A stretch of DNA of 64,000 bases, taken from NCBI RefSeq assembly GCF_005280585.1, contig NZ_SZVO01000003.1:310001-374000 (forward strand). The letters run 5' to 3'. The DNA is from Dyadobacter frigoris (GTDB taxonomy: Bacteria; Bacteroidota; Bacteroidia; Cytophagales; Spirosomataceae). Below, piece by piece: positions 34,992 through 43,500 of the stretch (position 1 is its first letter; each line of letters opens with the position of its first letter). Under the pieces are notes generated by a model, which was given only the letters and a program-made list of their open reading frames with translations, was not told the DNA's origin and searched no databases. The translations under genes were made by a program, and so were the position numbers.

Positions 34992-35510
34992 TTAATTCTT
35001 GATATCTAAAATTTTATTTTTTATAAAACGATCCGCATCATGTTCAATCCATGACTTGGTCTTGTTGTAATATGGCTTGGCAATTCTACTAGGCCGTATA
35101 TCCCAGCCACGATCGTAATTGACAATGCAGGACGCAAGGAAATTATTGCTACTTTCTTTTACAACCGGATCCCATATTGAAAACTTGGAAATCCTTCCCT
35201 TCTCAATTCCCCACTTGGAGTTTTCTCCTAACAGCAATGCAGAAAACGCATATTTATCTACCAGACCTGAAATCCAATAAGCGCCCGGCATACCAGATTC
35301 TCTTACAGATTCGGTAAAACTGACAGTCAGATCAGTTTCTTTGACCAGCGAAAAATCAGCTTTCTGATTTTTCAAATATTGTTCCACCGCTTTTCTTAGA
35401 TGTTCTGAAAAATCGATCCCGTCATATTCGCTAAGCTGTTCCAAACCTCTCAACTGAAAGAGCGTGAGGTAAATACTTTTGCGAAACAATTTTGGTTTAT
35501 CCATTATCAT
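34992..35510 (-). CDS. Protein with ribbon-helix-helix-like N-terminus, unknown C-terminus
   Basis: A 172-residue protein. Residues 10-48 (KSIYLTLFQLRGLEQLSEYD then GIDFSEHLRKAVEQYLKN) read like a CopG/Arc ribbon-helix-helix DNA-binding domain. The next 120 residues contain a compact domain (TVSFTESVRESGMPGAYWIS, IEKGRISKFSIWDPVV, DRGWDIRPSRIAKPYYN) that I do not recognise. A transcriptional or plasmid-like antitoxin role is possible, but no toxin gene is adjacent. It stands alone between the membrane-protein group and the first operator of the OmpR pair, on the opposite strand. Confidence 0.55.
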   Translation of the reverse strand: MIMDKPKLFRKSIYLTLFQLRGLEQLSEYDGIDFSEHLRKAVEQYLKNQKADFSLVKETDLTVSFTESVRESGMPGAYWISGLVDKYAFSALLLGENSKWGIEKGRISKFSIWDPVVKESSNNFLASCIVNYDRGWDIRPSRIAKPYYNKTKSWIEHDADRFIKNKILDIKN

Positions 35511-35736
35511 ATTGTCGATTTTGGTAGATACATAAGGTTGAGAAAGCGGTTGATTAACGGACGCAGAACTCTAACTTTCTAGAACGGAGCTTGGCAATTA
35601 GAAGGGTTGTCAATAAGCTTCCTATGTGTTTTGAGAGCAGTTACACCACTTTGGATTCTTTGGCAAAAACAGCCTGGCAACCAGTATTCATACGAAAATG
35701 CAGGAAAAAACATCAAGTTGAAATGTAAAAAGTAAA

Positions 35737-35755
35737 TCTTAAGAGAATCTTAAGA
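35737..35755. promoter_or_regulatory. Direct repeat TCTTAAGA, 11-bp spacing (operator 1)
   Basis: TCTTAAGA at 35737-35744 and again at 35748-35755, one turn apart. Same pattern as two other sites near the OmpR pair (35839, 38018). The 450 bp between 35511 and 35960 hold these repeats and no gene. Confidence 0.6.
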
Positions 35756-35838
35756 AACAGCTGAGACTTACCAAACCACTGCGCCCGGAACTTATCCCTC
35801 CCTGCAAATCACTTTTTTCTTCATTGCCTGGAAATACT

Positions 35839-35857
35839 TTTTAAGATGATCTTAAGA
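35839..35857 (+). promoter_or_regulatory. Direct repeat TTTTAAGA/TCTTAAGA before the OmpR-type gene (operator 2)
   Basis: Half-sites at 35839-35846 and 35850-35857 are 11 bp apart, the spacing of OmpR/PhoB-family binding sites. A -7-like TACCATTTG follows at 35874-35882, so the repeat sits where an activator would contact the promoter. The likely transcript start near 35889 rules out the longer reading frame of the regulator. Confidence 0.65.
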
Positions 35858-35960
35858 CTTATTTTAAATAGATTACCATTTGCGAATGCTTACTTTACAT
35901 AAAATTGGAACCCCTAATACCGACATTGCCAACAAGTTAATTTCCTTAACAAAAACGGAC

Positions 35961-36632
35961 ATGAGAATCCTTATTATAGAAGATGAAACAGGTATACTGA
36001 ATTTTCTAAAGCAAGGGCTTGAAGAGGAATCTTATGCAGTAGACATGGCCATGGATGGGCACAAGGGACTGGAAATGGCCTTATCCGGTGAATATGACCT
36101 TCTTTTGATCGACTGGATGTTGCCGGGGATCAGCGGAATTGAAGTATGCCGTGAATTCAGGAAACTACATCCAAAAACACCTGTGATTTTTCTGACGGCC
36201 CGGGATACCGTCCAGGATACTATTTTCGGTCTTCAGGCCGGCGCCAATGACTATATCAAAAAACCATTCAGCTTTGAAGAGCTTTTGGAAAGAATAAAAG
36301 TACAGCTTAGGCCACAAAGTGGTGAACAAGCAGAATTCACACTCGGCCCTATCCGGATTGATACACAGTCGCATCAGGTTTTTAAGGCAAGTGAAGAAAT
36401 AAAACTTACCCAGAAAGAATTCGGTCTGCTGGAATATTTAATAAGAAATAAAGGAAAAGTATGCCGCAGGTCCCGAATCATCGAAAGCGTCTGGGACATT
36501 CATTTTGAGTACAACACCGGCGTGATCGACGTGTATATTAACTCCCTGCGCAAAAAACTAAAACTGGCCAAGGAAGAAGATTACATACAAACCATCCGGG
36601 GCGTCGGATACATAGCCAAAGATATTTACTGA
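35961..36632 (+). CDS. OmpR-family response regulator of the metal-efflux locus
   Basis: A 223-residue protein starting at MRILIIEDE (35961); an upstream frame exists but would begin before the probable transcript start. Receiver domain 1-120 with the acidic pocket IIEDE, Asp51 in LLIDWMLPGISG, Thr79 and Lys101 before Pro102. The winged-helix DNA-binding domain occupies about 130-222 (TLGPIRIDTQSHQVFK, LTQKEFGLLEYLIRNKGKVCRR, TGVIDVYINSLRKKL, IQTIRGVGYIAKD). It is followed 11 bp later by its sensor kinase. Repeats CTTAAG at 11-bp spacing upstream of itself and of the efflux operon are its likely targets. CusR/CzcR-like role by context. Confidence 0.93.
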   Translation: MRILIIEDETGILNFLKQGLEEESYAVDMAMDGHKGLEMALSGEYDLLLIDWMLPGISGIEVCREFRKLHPKTPVIFLTARDTVQDTIFGLQAGANDYIKKPFSFEELLERIKVQLRPQSGEQAEFTLGPIRIDTQSHQVFKASEEIKLTQKEFGLLEYLIRNKGKVCRRSRIIESVWDIHFEYNTGVIDVYINSLRKKLKLAKEEDYIQTIRGVGYIAKDIY

Positions 36633-36643
36633 AGTCAAATCTT

Positions 36644-38023
36644 ATGACCACTTCTTTCAAAAATAAAATTGCACTCAATTTCACATTGAGCACGGCACTC
36701 CTGATTGCCGTGGTTTTTCTGGTCATTTATTCTATCGTTAATCTTACGGTTTTCGGTCGACTTGAAAAAGATCTGAGCTTTGAGGCAAAAGAGCATCTCG
36801 AAGAATTGGGGATAAAAAATGGAATACCATATTTCGAAGACAAAATTGAATGGCTTGAAAGAGAGCACCTGTTCCTGGAAATAAACCCGATTTTCGTTCA
36901 GCTTTCGGGCCTTGATGGTAAAGTCATAGACAAATCACCAAACCTGAAAACGGATGAATTAAAGCCGGATTTTTCAAAAACGGATATGGAATTTTTTCGG
37001 ACCAAACTTCTTGGAAGAAGTATCGGGCAAATGCAGATCATTGTAAAAGAGAAATCGAAGAAAGTCGGTTATCTGGTTGTTGCCTTCCCGATTGACGAGT
37101 CAGAAAGGGTCATGTCCAATCTTCAGGCCGTTCTACTGATTTCATTTCCGGCAGTACTTCTGCTGCTGTTTCTGATTACCCGATACATGGCCGGGCGCAG
37201 CATTGAGCCGGTGCTGAGTGTTATTGATACAGCAGATAAAATTACAAACGAAAATCTTACTGCGCGAATCCCCTTACCGGCCCGGAAGGACGAACTTAAA
37301 AAGCTTGTTATCACCATTAATGCGCTGATGGACCGGATTGAAAATGCGGTAGATCGTGAAAAACAATTCACCTCAGATGCATCCCACGAACTCAGGACAC
37401 CGCTTGCGATTATTAAGGGAACGTTGGAAGTTTTGATCAGAAAACCCAGAACTTCCCAGGAATATATAGACAAAGTTTCATACTGCATCAACGAAATTAA
37501 CCGCATCAATTACCTGGTTGACCAACTTCTTTTATTGGCTCGCTTTGAGAGCCAGAAGAAAGCCATGGATTCGCAGAGAATTGATCTTTCCGAACTGACT
37601 GAGGTTATTTTGATTAGACAACAGGAAAAAATCCTTGCAAAAAGCCTTTCAATTACACTCAAAACCGACGACAGGCATGTAGTATATTCGGACCCATACA
37701 TGCTGGATATCATCATTGAAAACCTGATCTCCAACGCTGTGAAATATTCCAGTAACTTTGACAACATCATGGTTTATATCAATCTGGAAAATCAAAAACC
37801 GGTTTATAAAATTATTGATCATGGAATCGGCATTGCGCCAGCGGAAATTGAAAAAATCAAAGAACCCTTTTACCGGTCCAACCCGCTAGGGCATCCGGAA
37901 ATTAAAGGAAATGGGCTTGGCCTTTCTATCGTAAAGCGCATGAGCGAACTGTTAAATCTTGACTTTTTGATCGAAAGTGAATTAAATAAAGGAACCTCAG
38001 TTTCGCTCATTTTCAATTCTTAA
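36644..38023 (+). CDS. Sensor histidine kinase, CusS/CzcS-like
   Basis: A 459-residue membrane kinase. Membrane segments at about 15-36 (TLSTALLIAVVFLVIYSIVNL) and 162-180 enclose a periplasmic sensor of about 125 residues (37-161). A HAMP domain follows (about 181-235), then the dimerisation box FTSDASHELRTPLAIIKGTL with His248 and an ATPase domain with N box (DIIIENLISNAVKYS), G1 (DHGIGIAP) and G2 (GNGLGLSIV). The stop codon overlaps the first CTTAAG repeat of the efflux-operon promoter. Which metal the periplasmic domain reads is unknown; it has few His and no Cys, unlike copper sensors. Confidence 0.92.
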   Translation: MTTSFKNKIALNFTLSTALLIAVVFLVIYSIVNLTVFGRLEKDLSFEAKEHLEELGIKNGIPYFEDKIEWLEREHLFLEINPIFVQLSGLDGKVIDKSPNLKTDELKPDFSKTDMEFFRTKLLGRSIGQMQIIVKEKSKKVGYLVVAFPIDESERVMSNLQAVLLISFPAVLLLLFLITRYMAGRSIEPVLSVIDTADKITNENLTARIPLPARKDELKKLVITINALMDRIENAVDREKQFTSDASHELRTPLAIIKGTLEVLIRKPRTSQEYIDKVSYCINEINRINYLVDQLLLLARFESQKKAMDSQRIDLSELTEVILIRQQEKILAKSLSITLKTDDRHVVYSDPYMLDIIIENLISNAVKYSSNFDNIMVYINLENQKPVYKIIDHGIGIAPAEIEKIKEPFYRSNPLGHPEIKGNGLGLSIVKRMSELLNLDFLIESELNKGTSVSLIFNS

Positions 38024-38076
38024 GCAAACCTTAAGAAATCTTTTAGGAACCATTAAGAATCGGGCTGATACATTTG
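38018..38076 (+). promoter_or_regulatory. Four CTTAAG-type half-sites plus promoter of the efflux operon
   Basis: Half-sites start at 38018 (TCTTAAGC), 38029 (CCTTAAGA), 38040 (CTTTTAGG, degenerate) and 38051 (CATTAAGA), all 11 bp apart. TACATTTG at 38069-38076 fits TAnnTTTG exactly. The transcript would begin near 38083, which places the start of the next gene at the ATG at 38116. Confidence 0.75.
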
Positions 38077-38115
38077 ATCTGTAAAAAAGATCAGTATCTA
38101 ACCTGCGAAAAGTTC

Positions 38116-38556
38116 ATGGATATTTCAAAAAGTGAGTCCAATATCAACCGTCACGAATTTTTAAGAAAAATAGGTTTTGCAGGATCGGCACTGGCAGCTG
38201 TATACTTTGCCGGGCATCTTCAATCCTGTACCAACGATCGTGTTAATCCCGCTCCTACCAATCTTACGCTGGATTTGACATCTTCTGAAAATGCCGCGTT
38301 AAAAACAAACGGTGGCTATGTAATTAAAGACGGCGTTGTAATAGCCCGAAGTAATACCGGCGCTTACATTGCTGCTACACTTACATGCAGCCATGAAGGC
38401 AAAAATCAGATAACCTACCAGACAGATCATTTTTACTGCACTGCACATGGCGCCAAATACGATAACACCGGAAAAGGACTGAACAGTGAAGGAAAAAACG
38501 GCATTGCTGTCTACACCACCAGCCTTACAGGAAATATTCTTACCGTAACTGCCTAA
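38116..38556 (+). CDS. Rieske-like [2Fe-2S] protein
   Basis: A 146-residue exported protein. The start at 38116 (MDISKSESNI) follows from the mapped promoter. The N-terminus has FLRKIGFAGSALAAVYFAGH, a Tat-like or lipoprotein signal ending at SC. The cluster motif is Cys-Ser-His (TCSHEGKN) and, 15 residues on, Cys-x2-His (YCTAHGAKYD), the C-x-H...C-x2-H pattern of Rieske proteins. It is the first gene of the operon with CzcA; a small electron-transfer protein in a metal-efflux operon is uncommon. It may supply electrons for reducing a metal or the YceI partner, which is inference. Confidence 0.85.
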   Translation: MDISKSESNINRHEFLRKIGFAGSALAAVYFAGHLQSCTNDRVNPAPTNLTLDLTSSENAALKTNGGYVIKDGVVIARSNTGAYIAATLTCSHEGKNQITYQTDHFYCTAHGAKYDNTGKGLNSEGKNGIAVYTTSLTGNILTVTA

Positions 38557-38574
38557 TCTAAAACTTCCTTTATT

Positions 38575-39492
38575 ATGTTGAAAAGACTTTTTGTCATTGG
38601 GATGATCCTGACCAGCAGTGCCGCATTTGCTCAGAACGATTTATTAAAAGAGCTTGATCAGGTTCAGGATTCAGTAGTGAATTATAGCGCTGCTACTTTC
38701 AAAGGCACCCGGATTATTAATGGACATTCCGTTGAAACGGTTGGAAAAAACAACCTGGATTTTATCATTTCCCACCGGTTTGGGGCAGTAAATTCCGGTG
38801 CTCAAAACTTTTTCGGATTGGATGAATCCCAGATCCGGTTGGCTCTGGAATACGGATTAACGGATCGGTTGATGATCGGTGTCGGCAGAAGCAGTTATCA
38901 GAAAACACTGGATTTCTTTGCCAAATACCGGCTTTTAAAACAATCTACGGGAGCGAGAAATATGCCGGTTTCGGTTACCCTTTTCGCCAGTGATGCGCAT
39001 AACTCGACTACTTCCTCCACGGAGCTGCCTTTTTATACGATCATGCAGCGCCAGACGTATACCTTTCAGGCACTGATTGCACGGAAGTTTAATGATAAAT
39101 TATCGCTTCAATTGAGTCCAACGGTCATCCACAGAAATCTGGCTGAAAACCAGATCGATGCCAACACCATTTATTCATTGGGTATGGGCGGGCGCTATAA
39201 ACTTACCAAGCGAACCTCTTTTAACGTAGAATATTGGTATACACCCAAAACCTTCGCCGGTACAACCCAGCGCGATCCAAGATTCACCAATACGTTATCA
39301 CTTGGTTTTGATATTGAAACAGGCGGCCACGTATTTCAGCTTCACCTGACAAATTCAAGAGGAATGATCGAGAAACAGTTCATCGGACAAACCACCGGAA
39401 AATGGAATAACGGCGACATTTTCTATGGTTTTAATATTTCAAGAACATTCAGTTTTGACAAAAACAGAAAACGCAAATCCAATGCATACTAA
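38575..39492 (+). CDS. DUF5777 outer-membrane beta-barrel protein
   Basis: A 305-residue protein with signal peptide (ending AAFAQ) and features of DUF5777: FKGTRIINGHSVETVGKNNLDFIISHRFGAVN, FFGLDESQIRLALEYGLTDRLMIGVGRS, then alternating aromatic strands to the end (FYGFNISRTFSF). Barrels of this family occur in Bacteroidota with Rieske and YceI proteins, as here. Whether it is a channel or an anchor is unknown. Its last codons overlap the start of the YceI gene at 39482 by 11 bp. Confidence 0.82.
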   Translation: MLKRLFVIGMILTSSAAFAQNDLLKELDQVQDSVVNYSAATFKGTRIINGHSVETVGKNNLDFIISHRFGAVNSGAQNFFGLDESQIRLALEYGLTDRLMIGVGRSSYQKTLDFFAKYRLLKQSTGARNMPVSVTLFASDAHNSTTSSTELPFYTIMQRQTYTFQALIARKFNDKLSLQLSPTVIHRNLAENQIDANTIYSLGMGGRYKLTKRTSFNVEYWYTPKTFAGTTQRDPRFTNTLSLGFDIETGGHVFQLHLTNSRGMIEKQFIGQTTGKWNNGDIFYGFNISRTFSFDKNRKRKSNAY

Positions 39493-40042
39493 AACCTTCC
39501 GGATCGTGCTGGCTTTGATGATCAGCCAGCTGCTCGTTATTACCTGTTTTGGACAATTATATATGACAAAAACAGGTCAAAGCAGCTTCTTTTCAGAAAC
39601 ACCGCTTGAAAATATTGCGGCTGTAAATAATCAGGTGATTGTAATACTGAATACGGCAAATGGCGAAATTGCCATTAAGATGCCCCAGCGCGGATTTCAT
39701 TTTCCAAACAAGCTGATGGAAGAACATTTTAACGAAAACTATATGGAGACGGAAAAATATCCGTCGGCCGTTTTTGCCGGAAAAATAAAGGAATCAGTAG
39801 ATTATAGTAAGGATGGAAATTATGCCGTCAACGTCGACGGGATTCTGGATATGCACGGCGTGAAACAAAACAGAAGCTTCAAAGGGCAAATCACTATTGC
39901 AGGAGGACAAATCACGCTGACTTCTGCTTTTGACATAAAGCTGACTGATCATAAAATTGAAGTACCAACCCTGGTTTTGGCTAAAATTGCCGAGTCGATT
40001 GCCGTGAAAAACAAATTTGTTCTAACCCCTAAAAAGGCGTAA
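39482..40042 (+). CDS. YceI-family periplasmic lipid-binding protein
   Basis: A 186-residue protein from the ATG at 39482, giving the signal peptide MHTKTFRIVLALMISQLLVI...CFGQ; the longer frame lies inside the DUF5777 gene. YceI hallmarks: TKTGQSSFFSETPLENIAAVN, KMPQRGFHFPNKLMEEHFNENYMETEKYPSAVFAGKI, DGILDMHGVKQNRSFKGQI. YceI proteins are lipocalin-like and bind polyprenyl or quinone-type lipids. Next to a Rieske protein, a quinone-linked redox role is plausible. Overlaps the upstream gene by 11 bp. Confidence 0.87.
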   Translation: MHTKTFRIVLALMISQLLVITCFGQLYMTKTGQSSFFSETPLENIAAVNNQVIVILNTANGEIAIKMPQRGFHFPNKLMEEHFNENYMETEKYPSAVFAGKIKESVDYSKDGNYAVNVDGILDMHGVKQNRSFKGQITIAGGQITLTSAFDIKLTDHKIEVPTLVLAKIAESIAVKNKFVLTPKKA

Positions 40043-40109
40043 AAAAACGAATCGCACTTCCGATTAAAATTTTAACTATTTTCACAAATAAAAAAAGATT
40101 GCTAACGGT

Positions 40110-40502
40110 TTGAAAAAACTAATTTCCATATCGTTTCTGATGATTTATCTGCTTTCAACTTCCGAGTTGGTTGAGCTGGTAAAACTTCCCGTGCTCTTTC
40201 ATCATTTTCAGCAGCATAAGAAATGGGATGACAAAATCACCTTTTTTGAATTTCTGACAGAGCACTACGCAGAAAGTATTGCCGACAATGCCGATTACGA
40301 TCTGGATAAAAAGCTTCCTTTTAAAACGAACACGGATCATACCTCGGGTAATATATGGATTGCTCCGGTTACAGTAGTTCAGTCGTATATTTTCAAAATA
40401 AATCCAACGTTTTTTCCTCAAAAACAAGTGTTTACCTACAAGGATGGAGCGCTTCTTTCCTTTGTTCTTTCCAGCATCTGGCAACCGCCAAAATCTTTTT
40501 AA
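40110..40502 (+). CDS. Small exported protein preceding CzcA
   Basis: A 130-residue protein with a TTG start and an N-terminal hydrophobic segment (LISISFLMIYLLSTSE). The following ELVKLPVLFHHFQQHKKWDD and FFEFLTEHYAESIADNADYDLDKKLPFK are typical of a small family found just before CzcA genes in Bacteroidota, function unknown. Several His, Asp and Glu (FHHFQQHKK, TEHYAE, NTDHTSG) could bind metal. It ends IWQPPKSF, reminiscent of the aromatic-PP ends of the GKCYL proteins elsewhere in this window, but it has no cysteine. Lies in the efflux operon. Confidence 0.72.
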   Translation: MKKLISISFLMIYLLSTSELVELVKLPVLFHHFQQHKKWDDKITFFEFLTEHYAESIADNADYDLDKKLPFKTNTDHTSGNIWIAPVTVVQSYIFKINPTFFPQKQVFTYKDGALLSFVLSSIWQPPKSF

Positions 40503-40592
40503 TACACGTACTGATTTATCTATGCATACAGTGTAATTACGTACTGTCAGAAAGTGCATTTATCTCTAATCGCTGATTTAGAAAGACAAAAT

Positions 40593-43500
40593 ATGCTTAA
40601 TAAAATTATTGGGTTTGCCGTTGGCAACAAACTCATCGTGGGTTTGTTTGTCATAGGCCTGGTAATCTATGGAGGCTTTGAACTCACCAGGCTCCCCATC
40701 GACGCCGTCCCGGACATTACGAATAATCAGGTGCAGGTGATCACCGTTGCACCTTCTTTTGGCGCTACCGACATTGAAAGGCTGGTTACTTTTCCGATCG
40801 AACAGGCCAACAATAATATTGCCGGATTGAAGGAAATACGAAGTTTTTCCCGTTTCGGCTTGTCGCTTGTCACCATCGTTTTTGATGATGCCACTGACAT
40901 TTACTGGGCCAGACAGCAGGTTTCCGAACGACTTTTAAAAGTACAATCCCAGATACCAAAAGGCATCGGTAATCCCGAGCTTGGCCCGATCAGTACCGGA
41001 CTTGGGGAAATTTACCAATATGTGGTTCGGCCAAAAGAAGGCTATGAACACCGCTACAATGAAACGGATCTTCGCACGATTCAGGACTGGATCGTACGGC
41101 GTCAGCTTCTCGGTGTCAAAGGAGTGGCAGAAGTGAGTAGTTTCGGAGGAAAATTAAAGCAGTATTCCATTGAAATTGACCCTGACAAACTTTTGTCTTA
41201 CAACCTGACAATCAATGATATTTTCACTGCGCTGGAAACGAATAACGAAAATACCGGCGGTGCATACATCGAAAAGGGACCAACAGTACTTTACATTCGC
41301 AGTGAAGGGCTGGTTGAAAATACAGAAGACATTAAAAATATTGCCGTAAAAAACCTTGCAGACGGTCAGCCACTTTTTATCCGGGATGTAGCCGATGTGA
41401 AAATAGGCTTTGCAACACGTTACGGAGCAATGACTTACAACGATAAAGGGGAAGTTTCCGGTGCGGTAGTCATGATGTTGAAAGGCGCAAACAGCAGTGA
41501 AGTAATTAAAAATGTTAAGGAAAGAGTCGCTCAGATTCAGAAAACTTTGCCGGAAGGTATTGTCATTGAACCCTTTCTGGATAGAACTAAGATGGTTAAT
41601 AATGCCATCAGCACCGTTTCGCGCAATCTTATGGAAGGCGCACTGATCGTTATTTTTGTACTCGTTCTTTTCCTTGGAAATTTCAGAGCTGGTTTACTGG
41701 TGGCATCGGTGATTCCGCTGGCGATGCTTTTTGCAGTGATCATGATGAATACGTTTGGCGTCAGTGGAAATTTAATGAGCCTCGGCGCGCTGGATTTTGG
41801 ATTGATTGTAGACGGAGCCGTTATTATCGTCGAAGCCGTGATGCATCAGATTGCGCATAACAAAAAATTCGCCGGACTGACAAGCATTTCGCAAACACAA
41901 ATGGATGAGGAAGTAAATGAATCCGCCGACCGGATGATGAACAGTGCGGTTTTCGGTCAGGTCATTATCCTGATCGTGTATCTCCCTATTTTCACCTTGC
42001 AGGGAATTGAAGGGAAAATGTTCAAACCGATGGCACAGACGGTTGCATTCGCTCTTTTAGGTGCATTCATTTTATCTCTGACTTACATTCCGATGATGAG
42101 TTCCGTTTTTCTAAGTAAAAAAATAAAAACAGAACCCGGCTTTTCTGACCGGATCATGAGTAAGCTTTCTGCAAAATACACGCAGGTTTTGCAGCGTGTT
42201 ATCAATTATCCAAAGATAATCCTGATTTCCGTTTTGGTGCTTTTTTGTAGTGCAATTTATCTATTGACCACACTCGGAGGAGAATTTATTCCTTCTTTGG
42301 AAGAGGGAGATTTTGCGGTTGATACCCGGGTTCTGACGGGCAGCAACATTTCCACAACCATTGAAAATACGACAAAAGCAGCACATATTTTAAAAACACA
42401 ATTTCCGGAAGTTGAAAAAGTTGTCACTAAAATAGGCAGTGGAGAAGTTCCCACCGATCCCATGCCGATGGAAGCCAGTGATATGATGGTTATTTTAAAA
42501 GATAAAAGTGAGTGGACTTCTGCAAAAAATTTCCCCGAGCTGACAGATAAAATGAGTAACGCATTAAAAGTAATTCCCGGTATCACAGCTGGTTTTCAAT
42601 ATCCGGTTCAAATGCGTTTCAATGAACTAATGACAGGCGCCCGGCAGGATGTGGTTTGCAAAATCTATGGAGAAGATCTGGATAGCCTGGCTAAATATGC
42701 CAAAAAACTTGGATCGCTTGTTAATAAAGTTGATGGAGCCAAAGATCTGTATGTTGAGGCGGTCGCCGGCCTTCCTCAAATCACAGTTACCTACAACAGA
42801 CAGGCACTTGCACAATATGGACTGAACATTACTTCGATCAACAAAATTGTTAATACGGCCCTTGCAGGACAAAGCACCGGGATGGTTTTCGAAGGAGAAA
42901 AGCGCTTTGAACTGGTTGTAAGATTAAGGGGTGAAAAGAAGCAAAACCTGGACGATATCCGTAACCTTCTGATTCCAGGCACCAACGGAACCCAAATCCC
43001 GCTTTATCAGCTGGCAGAAGTTAAAATAAAAGACGGACCAAACCAGATTCAAAGGGAAGATGCCAAAAGACGCATTATTGTTGGTTTCAACATCGCCGGA
43101 AGAGATGTGCAAAGTATTGTCAATGAACTGCAATTGAAAGTAAACCAAAGTTTGAAATTACCAACGGGATATTATGTCACATACGGAGGCTCGTTTGAAA
43201 ATCTGAATGCCGCCAAAGATCGTCTGATGATAGCCGTTCCAATTTCACTCGCCTTAATTTTTGTCTTACTGTTTTTTGCTTTCAATTCTGTCAAAGAAGG
43301 ACTTCTGATTTATTCAGCCATACCTCTTTCTGCTATCGGCGGGATCTTTTTCCTTGCTCTGCGCGGCATGCCATTTAGTATCAGTGCAGGAATCGGTTTC
43401 ATTGCACTTTTTGGCGTAGCGGTTTTGAACGGAATTGTGCTGGTTGCTGAGTTTAACAGAATTAGAAAAGAAGGGGAAAAAGATATTCGAAAAGCAGTTC

